A DNA stretch of 64,000 nucleotides from Neoechinorhynchus agilis (Eukaryota > Acanthocephala): the NCBI GenBank assembly GCA_051530055.1, contig CM121342.1, positions 3,348,001 through 3,412,000 on the forward strand. The letters run 5' to 3'. Position numbers and translations under genes: made by a program. Positions within the stretch are counted from its first letter, which is position 1. Every line of letters starts with the position of its first letter. The notes under the pieces were generated by a model. It was not told where the DNA came from and did not search any database. It saw nothing but the letters and a program-made list of their open reading frames with translations. Of the stretch, positions 44,104 to 55,092 are shown piece after piece.

Positions 44104-44487
44104 CTGGGACAGGAATCGTTTAAATAGTTCTTCTCGTGATAGAACGGGATTAGCTTTTAAAGATATAACGTTGGATTTTTTCTTCGAAGGTGCCTCCAAG
44201 AAGACGAGTTCCTCGGACGAGCTGGTTGGATTGTTTAGTTCAGAGAGCAACAACTCTCTTGTTGCAGAAGATACGGTTATCTTCAGTGTATTTGGTGGCC
44301 GAATGCCACCCTCCGCTAACGCCTGAACGTTAGTTGACATGGACGACTCAAGGTGATCGAGGATAAGTTTTGTCGTGAGATTGATGAGGCGAGGTTTACT
44401 CCTTTGAAGTAATGTTTTATCCCGGGGGTTTTCGATACCAACTAAAATCCGTGACCTGATTAAATTTGAAGGCATCTCTTCCCACAC
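44104..44487 (-). mobile_element. I/Jockey-type LINE J2, 5' end only
   Basis: This matches the first 380 bases of ORF1 in LINE J1 (MWEEMPSNLIRSRILVG) with few changes. It continues at 44488 into the same flank as J1, so it is a segmental copy rather than an independent insertion. Confidence 0.8.
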
Positions 44488-45489
44488 TCGGCATTTGACG
44501 AATCTCTTTTGATTAAAAAGGATAAACCCTCATAAAAATGACTAATTTCCCGACCAATAGTAATCTACATTTTTCATTTATCACTTACAACGCATTTCGG
44601 GCCAATCGCTCCCCAGACTCCTTTTGCCCTTTATCGCATTCTCGAATCCTGGTCATTTATTATTTCACGAAACTGCGTCATGTTTGCTAGTTAATAGCAG
44701 TAAATATGATTCCTTCTTCTTAAATCCTAATCCATCACCTAATGGAGACCGCTTGGGTTTCTCAAGAGGGTTACAATCCTTTCTAAACAAAAATCTTAAA
44801 GTCAAATTACTCTTTCAAACAAAAAACTCCAAACTTTGCCAACTCTTCCTATTTGCTCTCTCCCTTTTCTGGATCCACGCTTTTTATTTCAAACATATAC
44901 ATTAACCCACGCAAGGTTTCTCTTTTTTTTATTAAAACCAAGATGAAAAACCTCCTTTTTTGGGACACGGATTTTATTATAGCAGAATTTAATAGCAAAT
45001 ATCTCAGGATTTTTAGACCCTTTTTAACAATCATTTACTACATCTACCAAAATTCCCATCCTTTAATAATTATACTTATTCTTTAGACGGATTTTTTCCA
45101 AAGAAAGTCTTACCCATGATCTGTTTCTCATATAAAGGTATAAATATCAAGGATAAAATTAATTTAAACGAAACATATATTAATCTCTTCATCTGTCTCA
45201 TATCAAAAACTCTGTCATCGTCTTCGAAGGTCTCCTGCACCCTTTTGAAACTCCTGGAAACCATCTTCGATTACACCACTATTATTTTCTAAGATATTTT
45301 TTTATTATACTTCAGCATGCGAACCTGAACCTAAGTATCTACTTTGCGACGGAACTCACGTCAAACCGAAGTACTCCAATAATTTTGCCATTAAATGTAC
45401 GAATGGTTTTCTTGTTTCAATCATACGACAAACAATATTGAAGAAAGCCTAGAGATAATGTATTTTTAAGAGCAGCAAATAACTTTAGC
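44488..45489. repeat. Second copy of the 15048-16049 block
   Basis: The two blocks run base for base with rare substitutions and indels. No gene is recognised in either. Confidence 0.8.
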
Positions 45490-46165
45490 ACTAAGTTGTA
45501 AAGACCTTTAGAATTTGTTGAAGAAACAAAGTCAAATGAAACGTTAATGTAATCGTTACGGCGAAAAGCTAAAGCTACAAAACCTTTTGCATGAATGCAA
45601 AAATTGGTTTTTGGAAATATGAATTCATTTCCTTCAAGATGTCGATGCTTCGCGGTCACATTGACATCTTCAGTGTCCATCTTCATCCCGAATTGTGGAA
45701 TTGAGACAAACAAAGATCTTCATCGATGGATACAAAAAATTTTCTTTTATTTTTTCGGTGCCCTCTGAAGCGTCCGAACGGACACTGTACTCGTCATTGG
45801 GCTTTGGCCTGAGGCCGCAACTTACTGTAAATTGTTTCGAGATAGAAGTGAAAGTTAGAAAGCTGTTTTTCGCAGTGAGAGTTCGTTAGCGAAAATCGAT
45901 GCTCTTTTGATGTTCTTTGAAAAGTGAGCTTTACCTTAACTCACGGAGAAAAACTTCTTGCGCTCTTCGCTATCTATGATCTCGTCAATAAACACCTTAC
46001 CTTGAAAGTTGCGGCGAATCCAACAGAGCTTAAAAACTAAAATTATGCTTAATTTTTTCCGTCGAATACAAGGCTCTATGAATTTTTGCTAAAAACCAAA
46101 GTGAGTGAAATGTAAAAATCGTTAAAATCAATCGTGCATTCATAGATAGTTAAGTCAAGAGTTTC
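45490..46165 (-). repeat. Repeat X, copy X3
   Basis: Arrangement is as in X1, with the 1-kb block on its left and an RTE 3' end on its right. Small changes affect the second-exon frame (IPQFGMKMDTEDVNV). The signal-peptide exon lies near 46140-45960. Confidence 0.65.
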
Positions 46166-47185
46166 CATTGTACAACCACATTTCTTTGAACTTTTCTCTC
46201 AGTTGAGAGGTCGTTCTTTCCAGCATTGTTGGTTTTCGTTTTTGTTCTCCTTTCCCAGCGTCTTGAATCTCTGCTCACACTGTCCTCCCACCTCTTCTTG
46301 GGCCTCCCGCTTCTCGTTTTCCCCTCGAGTTCGATTCGCCATGCGCTCTTAACCCAGGCGTCTTCATTTGTTTTTGTCACCTGCAGGTACCATCGCATCC
46401 GCCTCTTTGCGATTGCCTCCTCGATCGGCTCGGCATTAAACAGCTTTCGCACCTCCTTATTGGGCACTCGATCCTTGCGTGTCAATCCTGCGGACCATCT
46501 AGGCATCCGCATTTCGTTGACGGCTAATCGTTGAACGTTTTCCTTCTTTGTATCCCACTTCTCTGCTCCGTGGTGCATGGCGGGTCGCACTACTTCATTG
46601 TACACCCGCCGTTTCGGGAGACGCTTATCGCAAGGGATGCCTGTTGTCTTCCTCCAGTTGTTCCACCCGCATTGAACTCTTTGTCCGATCTCTGGTTCGA
46701 GCTCACATTGCATGTTCAACATGCTGCCAAAATGTTTGAAGTTGTTCATCTTTTCGATCTGAGTTCCTTGCATATCGATGTTACCCGGCCCCATTTATTT
46801 CGTTTTGCGCCTGCTCACTCTCAATCCTTTGCTCTCCAATCGTTGTCGCCAACTCTACCGCAAATTCTTGAGCGTGTCCACGTCCCTAGCCGTAAGCACC
46901 AAAGCGTCCGCGAATGGTGCGTTCATTTCTCTTTCCGCATTTCCCAGGACGTCCATCACGATCGTGAACAAGAATGGGCTCAGGGCCGAACCCTGTTGCA
47001 GACCCACGGAGACTCGGAAATAGTCGATGGTTCCGCTGTGGCATCGCACGCAGGTGTAGCATTCTCGATACATCGCTCGAATCGCGGCGACATAATGTTC
47101 GGGACAATTCCTTTTTCTGAGCCATGCCCACACCAAATCTCGAGGGACCGTGTCGTACGCCCTTTCCAAATCGACGAACGACCGC
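46166..47185 (-). mobile_element. RTE-type LINE 3' half, copy D
   Basis: The minus strand encodes VDLERAYDTVPRDLVWAWLR, VGLQQGSALSPFLF (RT palm), LVLTARDVDTL and the long C-terminal region ending near 46150. The FADD box itself has lost a few bases here. It ends at 47185 where unit F begins. It is the counterpart of copy A beyond the point where PLE P2 cut that copy. Confidence 0.75.
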
Positions 47186-47300
47186 TTTTTCAGACACATA
47201 AGAATATTTCATAACCGAACACAGACGCTTGAAAGGGCTTTTTCTACAGTCGATCGACAGCATTTTATTAAATATCAATAGACTTCTTGTTCGAAGAATG
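47186..47300 (+). repeat. Unit F fragment, copy F2
   Basis: About 100 bases match the second half of unit F (EYFITEHRRLKGLFLQSID), with one stop near its start. It joins RTE copy D at 47185. Confidence 0.6.
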
Positions 47301-47424
47301 AAATTATGGATGTGCAGTAAAAAGCTTTTTCCAAAAACAATATCTGGGAAATATTATTGCTACCATTACTGATTGTAAACTCAATGTCGCGCAATTTTTT
47401 AACAAAAAAATTGCGCTCCGAACA

Positions 47425-48745
47425 ATGATCAAAATAATCAAGATTCCATTGATCCGTGGCCACCGGATTACCGTGGAGGGGGAAAGATGGATGTGGATTA
47501 TAAGGTCAGCGATGGGGAAACGTCATGGAGGAGGTGGTTTTAGAGAAATAAGGAAAAGAATTTGTTATCAATTTCAGTCGGTCCTGAAACCGAGATCGTC
47601 AGAGTCGAATATTCCGACGGATTCAATCGATGATTTTATCAATTCAAGTGTAAAAAACCTCAAAAGCGACCGACGGAATTGAGATAATCGGAGGTGAACA
47701 TTGTCTCCATCGACTGAGAAAAAGATTAATAATATAACCGATGGATACGACTAAAGAATTTAATACGCAATCGTGGAATGCGCAACGCAAACAATAACGT
47801 CACTGCAATATACGAATTCCTCGAAAGCATCCATAGGCGAGGGAGGGGCGATAATCTCGTATTTGTGTTCGAGATTTCATCTGCGACCTAGAAATTTGCT
47901 TCTGTTTTCGCTTAATAGTCCACAAATTCGATGCCAAGAAAAGTTTACGCTTTAAATCAGCGATTGTCGTTTTCTTTTCATGATATTCAATAATCGTTGA
48001 TATAGAAGACGATGTTCAATTGATTCATTTAGTCAAAGATGAGCTTATTGATGGATTTACAGGAAAAACGATATTTACAAACATTCATCGAAAGGTAGGC
48101 AATTTTTGTTTAAGCGCAAATTAATTCGCCTTCGTTTTAAAGAAAGGTCTTAAACTTTCGGCTGAATCAATGAGATGCAGATTTCTGAAGGTGATTCTCC
48201 ATCGCCTTCACAGATACCAAATATTCGTCAAAGGTTTTTCTTCCTTTTGAAAAAATCGTTGACTAACAGATCAATCGATTTTGTCGGTTATTGTAAATCA
48301 CGCAGCTTTCAAAAGGTCAATTCTGAAAGGATTTCATGTTTGCGAATCCGATGAAAAAGACGAAGTGAAAATCGAAGAGTTTATGGATTTTCCTGGTAAG
48401 GAGAATCAAGGCGATTCAATTTCTGAGGTCCTCAAAACCAATAAAAATGACGCAGCTACTCAGACGTTTGGACAACGACCATTTAGATTTAAATCTCCTT
48501 TGGAGTTAATCAAAAACATTGATGTGAACTATAGAGATTTGAGAAAGTTGGATGAGAATGTTTTAGATGCAGCGGACAGGCGACTGTACGCCATGGTAAT
48601 GGCGCAGCAGACAAACCAACATGGAATCGATTTTTCCCAAGAATAAATTATGTAAACGCTTTCTTTGGCTTAAGATAGCCGTTAAATTTTATCCAAGGTT
48701 GCTTTCGAGTGGTTTTCAATTTTTATTAATGGCGAATTTTTACCA
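47425..48745 (+). repeat. Units G and C, copy C4
   Basis: Unit G (47425-47545) carries plus-strand coding-like phrases (DSIDPWPPDYRGGGKMDVDY) and is also found at 63830-63958, again directly before unit C. The unit C part lacks about 100 bases present in C1 and C2 near 47763. Exon-like pieces and the terminal frame are as in C2. The block ends in the arm of a foldback at 48719. Confidence 0.5.
48281..48646 (+). CDS. Unit C terminal frame, second intact copy
   Basis: The frame is open from before 48281 to the stop at 48646 and matches that at 20107-20439 along its whole length (SILKGFHVCESDEKDEVKIE to NQHGIDFSQE). The Met used as a possible start in C2 is Arg here, so translation must begin upstream, probably in a spliced exon. 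The frame has survived a dozen or so substitutions, most of them amino-acid changes. The function is unknown. Confidence 0.4.
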   Translation: MSVIVNHAAFKRSILKGFHVCESDEKDEVKIEEFMDFPGKENQGDSISEVLKTNKNDAATQTFGQRPFRFKSPLELIKNIDVNYRDLRKLDENVLDAADRRLYAMVMAQQTNQHGIDFSQE

Positions 48746-49180
48746 CCTCGAGAGTAGAGAAATTTATTTTGAATTTTCGAGGCCTTAGCCTCATCAGACA
48801 TCTAAAAGGGGAAATTCAGTTAGACGCCATCCAATCTCGCTATCTGGATTCAAGAGCGCGGGATCGTTGGTCGCTTCCATAACTAGTCGCCTATGTAATT
48901 GGTCCTCGACCTTAGCGACCCTTGCGCTATCGCGGAAACGATATTTATCGAGATGGAAGAAATGATGGAGGGTAACAAAACCAATTTCGCAATCAACCTA
49001 CCAATAAATAATCTCCGTCGTAGACCAACGATCCCGCGGTCCTGAATCCAGATAGCGAGATTGGATGACTTCTGACTGAATTTCCCCTTTTAGATGTTTG
49101 ATGAGGAGGCTAAGGCCTCGAAAATTCAAAATAAATCTCTCTACTCTCGAGGAGGTAAAAATTCGCCAATAATAAAAATA
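48719..49180. repeat. Foldback with 155-bp inverted arms
   Basis: Left arm 48719-48872 and right arm 49023-49180 are inverted copies with scattered differences; the spacer is about 150 bases. Each arm contains, read outward, a hammerhead-like string (tgatgag, ggctaaggcc, cgaaa). The outermost 26 bases of both arms match the single sequence at 20514-20540 in unit C, so host target DNA is part of the inversion. This fits a PLE-type terminal-repeat structure better than an ordinary terminal-inverted-repeat transposon. No coding sequence lies inside. Confidence 0.7.
48775..48797 (-). other. Hammerhead-like motif in left foldback arm
   Basis: Minus strand: ctgatga, ggctaaggcc, tcgaaa. CUGAUGA and GAAA are exact hammerhead core strings, but the stem between them pairs best as GAGGC with GCCTC, which takes bases from the core. 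The partner motif at 49098-49123 (plus strand) has ttgatga. Activity is uncertain. Confidence 0.35.
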
Positions 49181-49259
49181 GCCGTTAAAGTCAATATTTT
49201 ATGAAGTTAAGTTTCTTGTCTTTATGACTGGGCCTCTAAAACGAACTAGGATTTGAGCA

Positions 49260-51850
49260 ACTAAAAATCGATCAGTTTCTTCCACCGCCGTCCCCTCGCT
49301 CCACTCGGGACTTTACCGTCTCAGCAAATCACGACTCGCCGCATGTCGCACAGCCCACGCCCGACGCTGCTGACGCAAACGGATCACGAGACGACCGCCG
49401 CTGCAAATTCAGAAATTCAACTTTGGTCCAAGCAGCAAACGGAAATTTCACTTACTCTGGGCGCTGAGGCCAATGCTGCCCGAGATCCGCAGACCAAAAT
49501 TAGAAAATTGGGAGAATTTTGGACTCGCGGCTCAAAGGATTACCGACGTGTTAGTTCCGGCCTTCTGCTAGCAAACACTGTACCTCAGCTCAATGAACCT
49601 CGTCAGAACATCAACCCTTCGTTGCTGGAGATCGTGCCCTGCCCAGAAACATCCTGAAAAGTATCCCGAAGGGCGCTCGATTTCAGGTAGCGAAGAGGTA
49701 TTCAGCTGAGCGAATGTCTCGAGACAAATATCGAAATATCTTGGACAAGCCTTTTCGCATTCCCGAGACTGGTGCTCTGGAGTACCACCTGACGTGTCCC
49801 TTGTTACCCTCATCCAAAACCGGGTGTCCTCCTTCGATAATTCGTTTGTAGAGGTCCTACGCAAAGCTCAGGTTTTTAGGGGAGATTTTTCAAAGCCACC
49901 GAATCCGAGCCGAGTTTCAACCCGTTCAATGACTCAGAGACTGTCTTCTAAACTCGCCGATGGTGATGTGAGAGGCGTGGTTCACATTCTATCATCCACC
50001 AACGAATTTGCAAGAGATGATACGAAAACTCACCAACTTCTCAGAGAGAAACATCCTTGACCCACTGGTCATCTAGGATATTGGGAGATGATCCAATCGT
50101 GCACCCCGTTAGAATTTTCGATTGATGTTGTTAAGAAAGCCGTTTCTTCGTTCTCAAATGAGTCAACCGATGGGCTCGACCGGCTTCGGCTCAGCACCTA
50201 AAGGACATGATGTCCTTCTCCGTAGATGATCCATCCCATGTTCTCCTGAACGCCTTAACTCGATTAGTCGGCGTTTTCTCTGGAGACAACCTGTCCCCCA
50301 AAGTGATCGAATTGTTTTTATGTGCTTCCTTCCGCGCTTTAGAAAAGAAGGACGGTGGGATTCGCCCAATCGCGATTGGCTCTACATTGAGACAACTTGC
50401 AGGGAAAGTGAATTCTCGGCGAGTATCAGAAGGTCTTGCTGAAATTCTTTGTCCAGTTCAACTAGGCTGCTGCACTCCTTGGTGGCGCGGAAGCCATAGT
50501 CCACGCAACTCCGTACATTTGTTATTGAGAACGCCAAACCGTGTTTGATCCACGCCTTCAATTCCGTTAATCGCAACTCGCTCTTAAAAGCTGTCAGAGA
50601 TCACGCACCGAAGGCTTACGGGTATTTTAGAACTTCGTACTGAGCTGCGACCCCTCTTGTATTCAACGATCACATCATTCCTTCCGAAAGAGGCGTTCAA
50701 CCAGGAGACCCATTAGATCCCATTGGTTGCGCGCTCACAGCGAACGAATTAGCGCATTCTCTTGATGCAGAATTCAATGCCTGGTACCTGGACGATACTA
50801 CGCTAGGAGGCGATGGACCTGGAGAAAATCAAGATGGGGACAAGCATGCTGTTCATTGAATTGAACACAGAAAAGTGCGAAATTCTGTTCCGTAACACAG
50901 AGGGCGGCCCTGCAAAAGACGTAATAAAGCGTAACTTTGAAAATGTTGCACCCGGGATAGAAATGATCGACCTTCAGCGGTTTAAGATTTAGGGCAGTTG
51001 CGTCTTTGATAGGAATGCAGAAAACTAAATTAACAACCTTCTAAAGAAGTTATCGGTGCCTTGCGATAGGGTCTGTGAGCTTGGATCACACGAGGCTCTG
51101 TTCTTGATAAAGTACACCCTCTTCATCCCCAAGTTCCTTTATGTTCTACGCACTGCCCCGTTTTTCAAGCACGAGGTTCAGCGTGGCAAGCTAGATGACA
51201 GATTGAAGGACTGTCTCGAGCAAGTTTTAAATGTCCAGCTGTCAGAAGAGGCATGGCGACAAGCATCCTTGCCTGTATCTTCTGACGGGTTGGGTATCCG
51301 GAAAACAGCAGAAATATCTCTGCCCGCATCTTTAGGCTCCTATGAGGGAAGCGTAGTTCAGCGCATTTTGAAATCTACTTATCATTTTGATAGGCATTTT
51401 GAAGAGGGAATCAGTGAGTGGTGTAAACTGACCAATTCCGATCAAGTAGCTGTGAATGGCCAAAAACAATCTGTGAGGGTTCGACCTCTCGTCGCAAGTG
51501 TTCAAGGCTCTCTCTTATTAGACTCAAGCGACGACGTTGTCCGTGCCAGGTTGTCAGCAGTCTCCCGTAGAGAATCAAGTGCTCGATTGATCGCGGTCCC
51601 GTTGGCATTTGTGGATATTCTTCTCTTCGACCAGGCAGTACGGGTCGGAGTTTCAATGAGACTGGGACTACCGATGTGTCATCCCCACCGTTGCCGCAGA
51701 GGTGCAAATGTGGATTCGTGAGGACGTCATGGTTTCATCTGTAGAAAATCAGCCGGCAGATTCGCAGCCGAAATTAACATGGTGCTGAGCCGGGCACTTT
51801 TTACGCGGTAAATACCCCCAATATTTTGGAACCTGTCAACCTCTGTAAGG
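49260..51850 (+). mobile_element. RLE-type LINE copy L4
   Basis: The element starts at the same base as L2 and L3 but in a different host flank. The N-terminal finger is deleted (the frame at 49343-49657 passes over it). RT blocks lie at 50105-50960, with the palm WYLDD near 50780 followed by a small deletion, and the connector at 51056-51721. The zinc knuckle region follows near 51690-51790 (GFICRKSAGRFAAEINMV). It ends at about 51850 next to the repeated Cys-rich 5' flank. Confidence 0.8.
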
Positions 51851-51859
51851 AGACTGAAA

Positions 51860-52494
51860 TGATAAACTAATTGCTTTTTTCAGGAAGCATTATTTGGACT
51901 TAAATTTTTATTTCATTCATCGCTTCGTAAAAACGGTTTTGCGTCTTTATATTCTTAAACCCGATCATTTTGTACTTTTTTTAAGATAAATCAGCAAAGC
52001 CAATGGAAGAAGATTTGTACTTCGACGACTAAGAAACTTATCCAAAATGAAATATTAATCCTAAACAAAAACCTACTCTGGGTTAAAAAAATCTGTATGC
52101 TGCGCATCTTGACAACATTTGAAAAAAAGGTTTAGAAAATAAATTTCAAGAAAGATTGTTTTATTAGATATCATATTAAGCACTAATTTCAAATACCGAT
52201 GCTCAATAAAATGAACGTACAAGTCTTTAGCACGAGTAAAGATACAATTCACAATCTTCTATGCGCTCATAAGCATTATAAACAAGCTGAAAAATAAACC
52301 ACAAATCGAGCTCTGATAGATTATTTGCGATTACTCTGTTCAATTTTATTGGCAATCGCCGTTGTTTCCGACGAATGCAGTCCCCATTTTAGATATTAAA
52401 GATTTATTTGTACAATATTTTCCAGTACAATGGATTGAGTGTCAGAGCGCCACTTATGGGGTTTTCTGCTTTGGCAAATTTATGCAATTATTCT
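51860..52494. repeat. Copy of the Cys-rich gene 5' flank plus adjoining DNA
   Basis: Homologous to 57630-58272 and, for the first 220 bases, to 10915-11100. A plus frame near 52362 (TNAVPILDIKDLFVQYFPVQ) is shared with 58135 but has no known domain. The homology to the 58-kb copy stops exactly at 52494, where PLE P3 begins. Confidence 0.65.
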
Positions 52495-52550
52495 TTGATG
52501 ATTGTTTGATTGACAATCCGACTGAAAGAGATTTTATTGAAACACCTAGC

Positions 52551-52575
52551 TTTCGCCGTCCAACGGCTTCTTCAG
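52551..52575 (-). other. Hammerhead-like motif, left arm of PLE P3
   Basis: The minus strand reads ctgaagaagccgt, tgg, acggcgaaa: stem II pairs well (GCCGT with ACGGC) and GAAA is kept, but the core has CUGAAGA rather than CUGAUGA. The same string lies in the right arm at 54008-54032 on the plus strand. Confidence 0.45.
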
Positions 52576-52612
52576 GGTGTAATCTACAATGCGAGTGAAG
52601 ATGAGTGGAAGT

Positions 52613-53686
52613 TCACATTAGATTCATGACGGCAGACAACTCATCCTTCTGGTTAATGAGTGTCCTACCGTCCGACCGATGCCCGCTAGAGTCCTCACGA
52701 TCCCGGGTCTCTCGGGATATGATCAGCGCTTCCGCTATCGACAGTTCGACGGGATCCTGCGCTTTGTACATTATGCGCGTGGACAGCTGAACTGTTCCAT
52801 CCGGGTGGACTCGCGAATAATGTTTCGCCCACGGTGTCGTCACATACGATTGCGCACTTGGGTTAAACGAGTTTCGTACATGCTCGGCCACTCTTTGGCG
52901 AAGTGGCCTTTCTGTTTTTCCCACGTACGTGACCAAGTGGCCACGGTCAATCCGACACCGTTCACACCGGATCTCGTAGACCACACTGCTCTGATCGCAC
53001 ATCTTCCAGTCACGATCAATGGCTTGCTGACGCTCCTCGTCCATCCTCGCACCTGCTGCGTATCTGCACATTAGGCACGACCGAGGGCATTCCTGATGAT
53101 CCTCATGATGCCTCGTTCTCGTCAGCATCCTCCGCAGCGTTCTACACCCTCGGTGCACAATATGCACATTCAACCCTGCTTGCCTGAGCAGTACTTTGAC
53201 TCTCTTCGTGAACATTTCACTAACGTACGGAATTCGTAGGATCGGCCTATCGTCCTTTCGTTCACTCATGGGTCCAGCCTCTCGTCTAATTCTATTTTCC
53301 ACTTCTCGCTGTAACCCTTCGATCTCCTCTGTCGAATATCCGTTGTCCGCGAAGATCTTGTTTACTGCTTCGACCGCTCCACGCTTCGCGTCCCACGACG
53401 ATGAGCAGGTGGTTGCCGATTTATGCATACCGGCGTATATCGCCGCTTTCATCGCCCAAGGATGGTGAGAATCTCGGTGCATCACAATCGACTTCCTGCA
53501 TGGCTTTCGATACCAATTGAAGTTGGACACATCGTCGGATTTGAAGCGGCGATTGAGGAATGGCAGGTAGTCCGAAGGTTGGTCTCTTGTAACTTGAATG
53601 CTCCTATTCGAGTCCATTGAATTTAATAGTGACTCAATGGTATCGACCTCATCATCCTCGGTGAAGGTCAGCAACACATCGTCCAC
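52613..53686 (-). CDS. PLE P3 polyprotein: RT end and GIY-YIG endonuclease
   Basis: The frame is open for 357 codons. It starts right in the RT palm (YLRYVDDVLLTF, catalytic Asp pair) and passes through the thumb (FLNRRFKSDDVSNFNWYRKP). It then has a CCxxC-type segment (ECPRSCLMC) and the GIY-YIG nuclease: VVYEIRCERC, then VTYVGKTERPLRQRVAEH. It ends HPDGTVQLSTR and ELSAVMNLM. The RT fingers and N-terminus are cut off at 53760. The preserved frame and near-identical arms suggest a young insertion. The nuclease would nick target DNA for priming. Confidence 0.85.
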   Translation of the reverse strand: MDDVLLTFTEDDEVDTIESLLNSMDSNRSIQVTRDQPSDYLPFLNRRFKSDDVSNFNWYRKPCRKSIVMHRDSHHPWAMKAAIYAGMHKSATTCSSSWDAKRGAVEAVNKIFADNGYSTEEIEGLQREVENRIRREAGPMSERKDDRPILRIPYVSEMFTKRVKVLLRQAGLNVHIVHRGCRTLRRMLTRTRHHEDHQECPRSCLMCRYAAGARMDEERQQAIDRDWKMCDQSSVVYEIRCERCRIDRGHLVTYVGKTERPLRQRVAEHVRNSFNPSAQSYVTTPWAKHYSRVHPDGTVQLSTRIMYKAQDPVELSIAEALIISRETRDREDSSGHRSDGRTLINQKDELSAVMNLM

Positions 53687-54007
53687 ATAGCGGAGGTAAA
53701 CTTGACTCGACGCTAAATGTGGATAGATGTGCAGTCTTTCCAGGTCATCGAGGTAGAGGACATTATTCGCGAGTCCACCCGGATGGAACAGTTCAGCTGT
53801 CCACGCGCATAATGTACAAAGCGCAGGATCCCGTCGAACTGTCGATAGCGGAAGCGCTGATCATATCCCGAGAGACCCGGGATCGTGAGGACTCTAGCGG
53901 GCATCGGTCGGACGGTAGGACACTCATTAACCAGAAGGATGAGTTGTCTGCCGTCATGAATCTAATGTGAACCTCCACTCCACTTCACTCGCATTGTAGA
54001 TTACACC

Positions 54008-54032
54008 CTGAAGAAGCCGTTGGACGGCGAAA
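54008..54032 (+). other. Hammerhead-like motif, right arm of PLE P3
   Basis: This is the inverted partner of the motif at 52551-52575, unchanged. A downstream ttcaataaaatctc string supplies an AATAAA that could act as the element's polyadenylation signal. Confidence 0.45.
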
Positions 54033-54136
54033 GCTAGGTGTTTCAATAAAATCTCTCTCTTTCAGTCGGATTGTCAATCAAACAATCATCAATAGATAAA
54101 ACATGCGGCTGAACAACCAAGCAGCGCTTAGTAATG

Positions 54137-55092
54137 ATATTGATTTTTATTACAAGTCAATCTGCGACGCAGTGACCGAAGCGGCCGAGAAATCCCTCCC
54201 GAAAATGAGGCGTATAAAAGCTGCAAAGGTTATATGGCAGGAGGACTGCGAATTTATGCCAATGGCTGAGCAGATCAAGACCCTGAGAAAACGAGGAAAA
54301 CGATCTGATGCTCGCACCGCAAGTCTTGAACTTGCCAACCTCTATAATGAAAAGCAAAAGGCTTCGATAGAGGATGCAGTTCGCGGGATCGCATATAAGG
54401 AAGGTTTTGTTAGTACCTCCTTAGCATGGCGAGCGATAAACATTCTCACAGGAAAGGTCCTTCCCTGGAAATCAGAAAAAAGAGAATCGCAAATTATTTT
54501 GCGGAAATTCTCAATTCGCCATTATCGTCCTTGGAAGTGGGTCCTGCACTTCCAAAAGGCACAATCGTCCCAAGCACTGAGGCATACTCCACTGGACCGA
54601 TTTCCGTGAAGGAAGCGATTGCTGCGGCGAAAATGATGCGTGCGGGACGTGCATAAGTCCCAGATGGGATGCGGTTTGAATCTATTGCCGGAAAGATCAT
54701 ATCGATAATGAATGGCATAATGAATGGTGGCTCAGTACCTCAAATCTGGCAAACGGCGCATTTAACAATGATCCACAAGAAATGCTGCTCGACAAAGGTG
54801 GAGGACTACAGAGGTATATCCTTGATGTCCAACACGGCAAAACTTTTCAGCAGCATTTTGAGACGCCGAATTCAGCAAATCCTCGAACCGTTTCTAAGAA
54901 TTGACCAGAACGGCTTCAGGAAAGGTCGAGGCACCACAGAGCACATATTGGCTTTGAGGATGATCCTCGAGGAGGCACGAATTCATCAAACGGATGTGAC
55001 GCTTGTATTTGTTGATTTCCGTCGAGCTTTCGATTCGCTAAATCGAACGACGATTGACGGTATCTTAAAGGAGTATGGAGTGCCGCGGATCA
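54137..55092 (+). mobile_element. RTE-like LINE fragment, + strand, second copy
   Basis: The sequence parallels 59281-60252. It covers the linker between endonuclease and RT (ICDAVTEAAEKSLPKMRRIK, then FRKGRGTTEHILAL, VFVDFRRAFDSLNR) and ends at KEYGVPRIMH where repeat X starts. A 30-base deletion near 54455 and a few other changes separate it from the other copy. The endonuclease part is missing, replaced by PLE P3. Confidence 0.75.

Larger units (their letters stand above)
52495..54092 (-). mobile_element. Penelope-like element P3 with GIY-YIG and inverted arms
   Basis: A 5'-truncated PLE on the minus strand, flanked by head-to-head arms: 52495-52822 and 53760-54092 are inverted copies that look identical over nearly all of their 330 bases. 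Each arm holds the element 3' end with a hammerhead-like motif and the last part of the coding frame. Inverted arrangement of terminal repeats is known in PLEs. Its right flank is a plus-strand RTE fragment, its left flank repeated host DNA, and compared with 58273-59280 about 1 kb of RTE sequence is missing at the site. Confidence 0.85.

Noticed and set aside
46531-47214. Plus-strand open frame of 227 codons
   Set aside because: It is antisense to RTE copy D, and parallel frames appear antisense to the other RTE copies, as expected from shared sequence alone.
48775-48797. Active hammerhead ribozyme
   Set aside because: The strings are suggestive, but the best stem takes bases from the core and stems I and III were not found, so it is reported only as a likeness.
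48719-49180. Ordinary MITE with terminal inverted repeats
   Set aside because: Host target bases are included in the inverted arms and no target-site duplication is seen; a PLE-type or foldback origin fits better.
52679-53074. Plus-strand frame with Arg/His-rich product
   Set aside because: It is antisense to the GIY-YIG frame of PLE P3.
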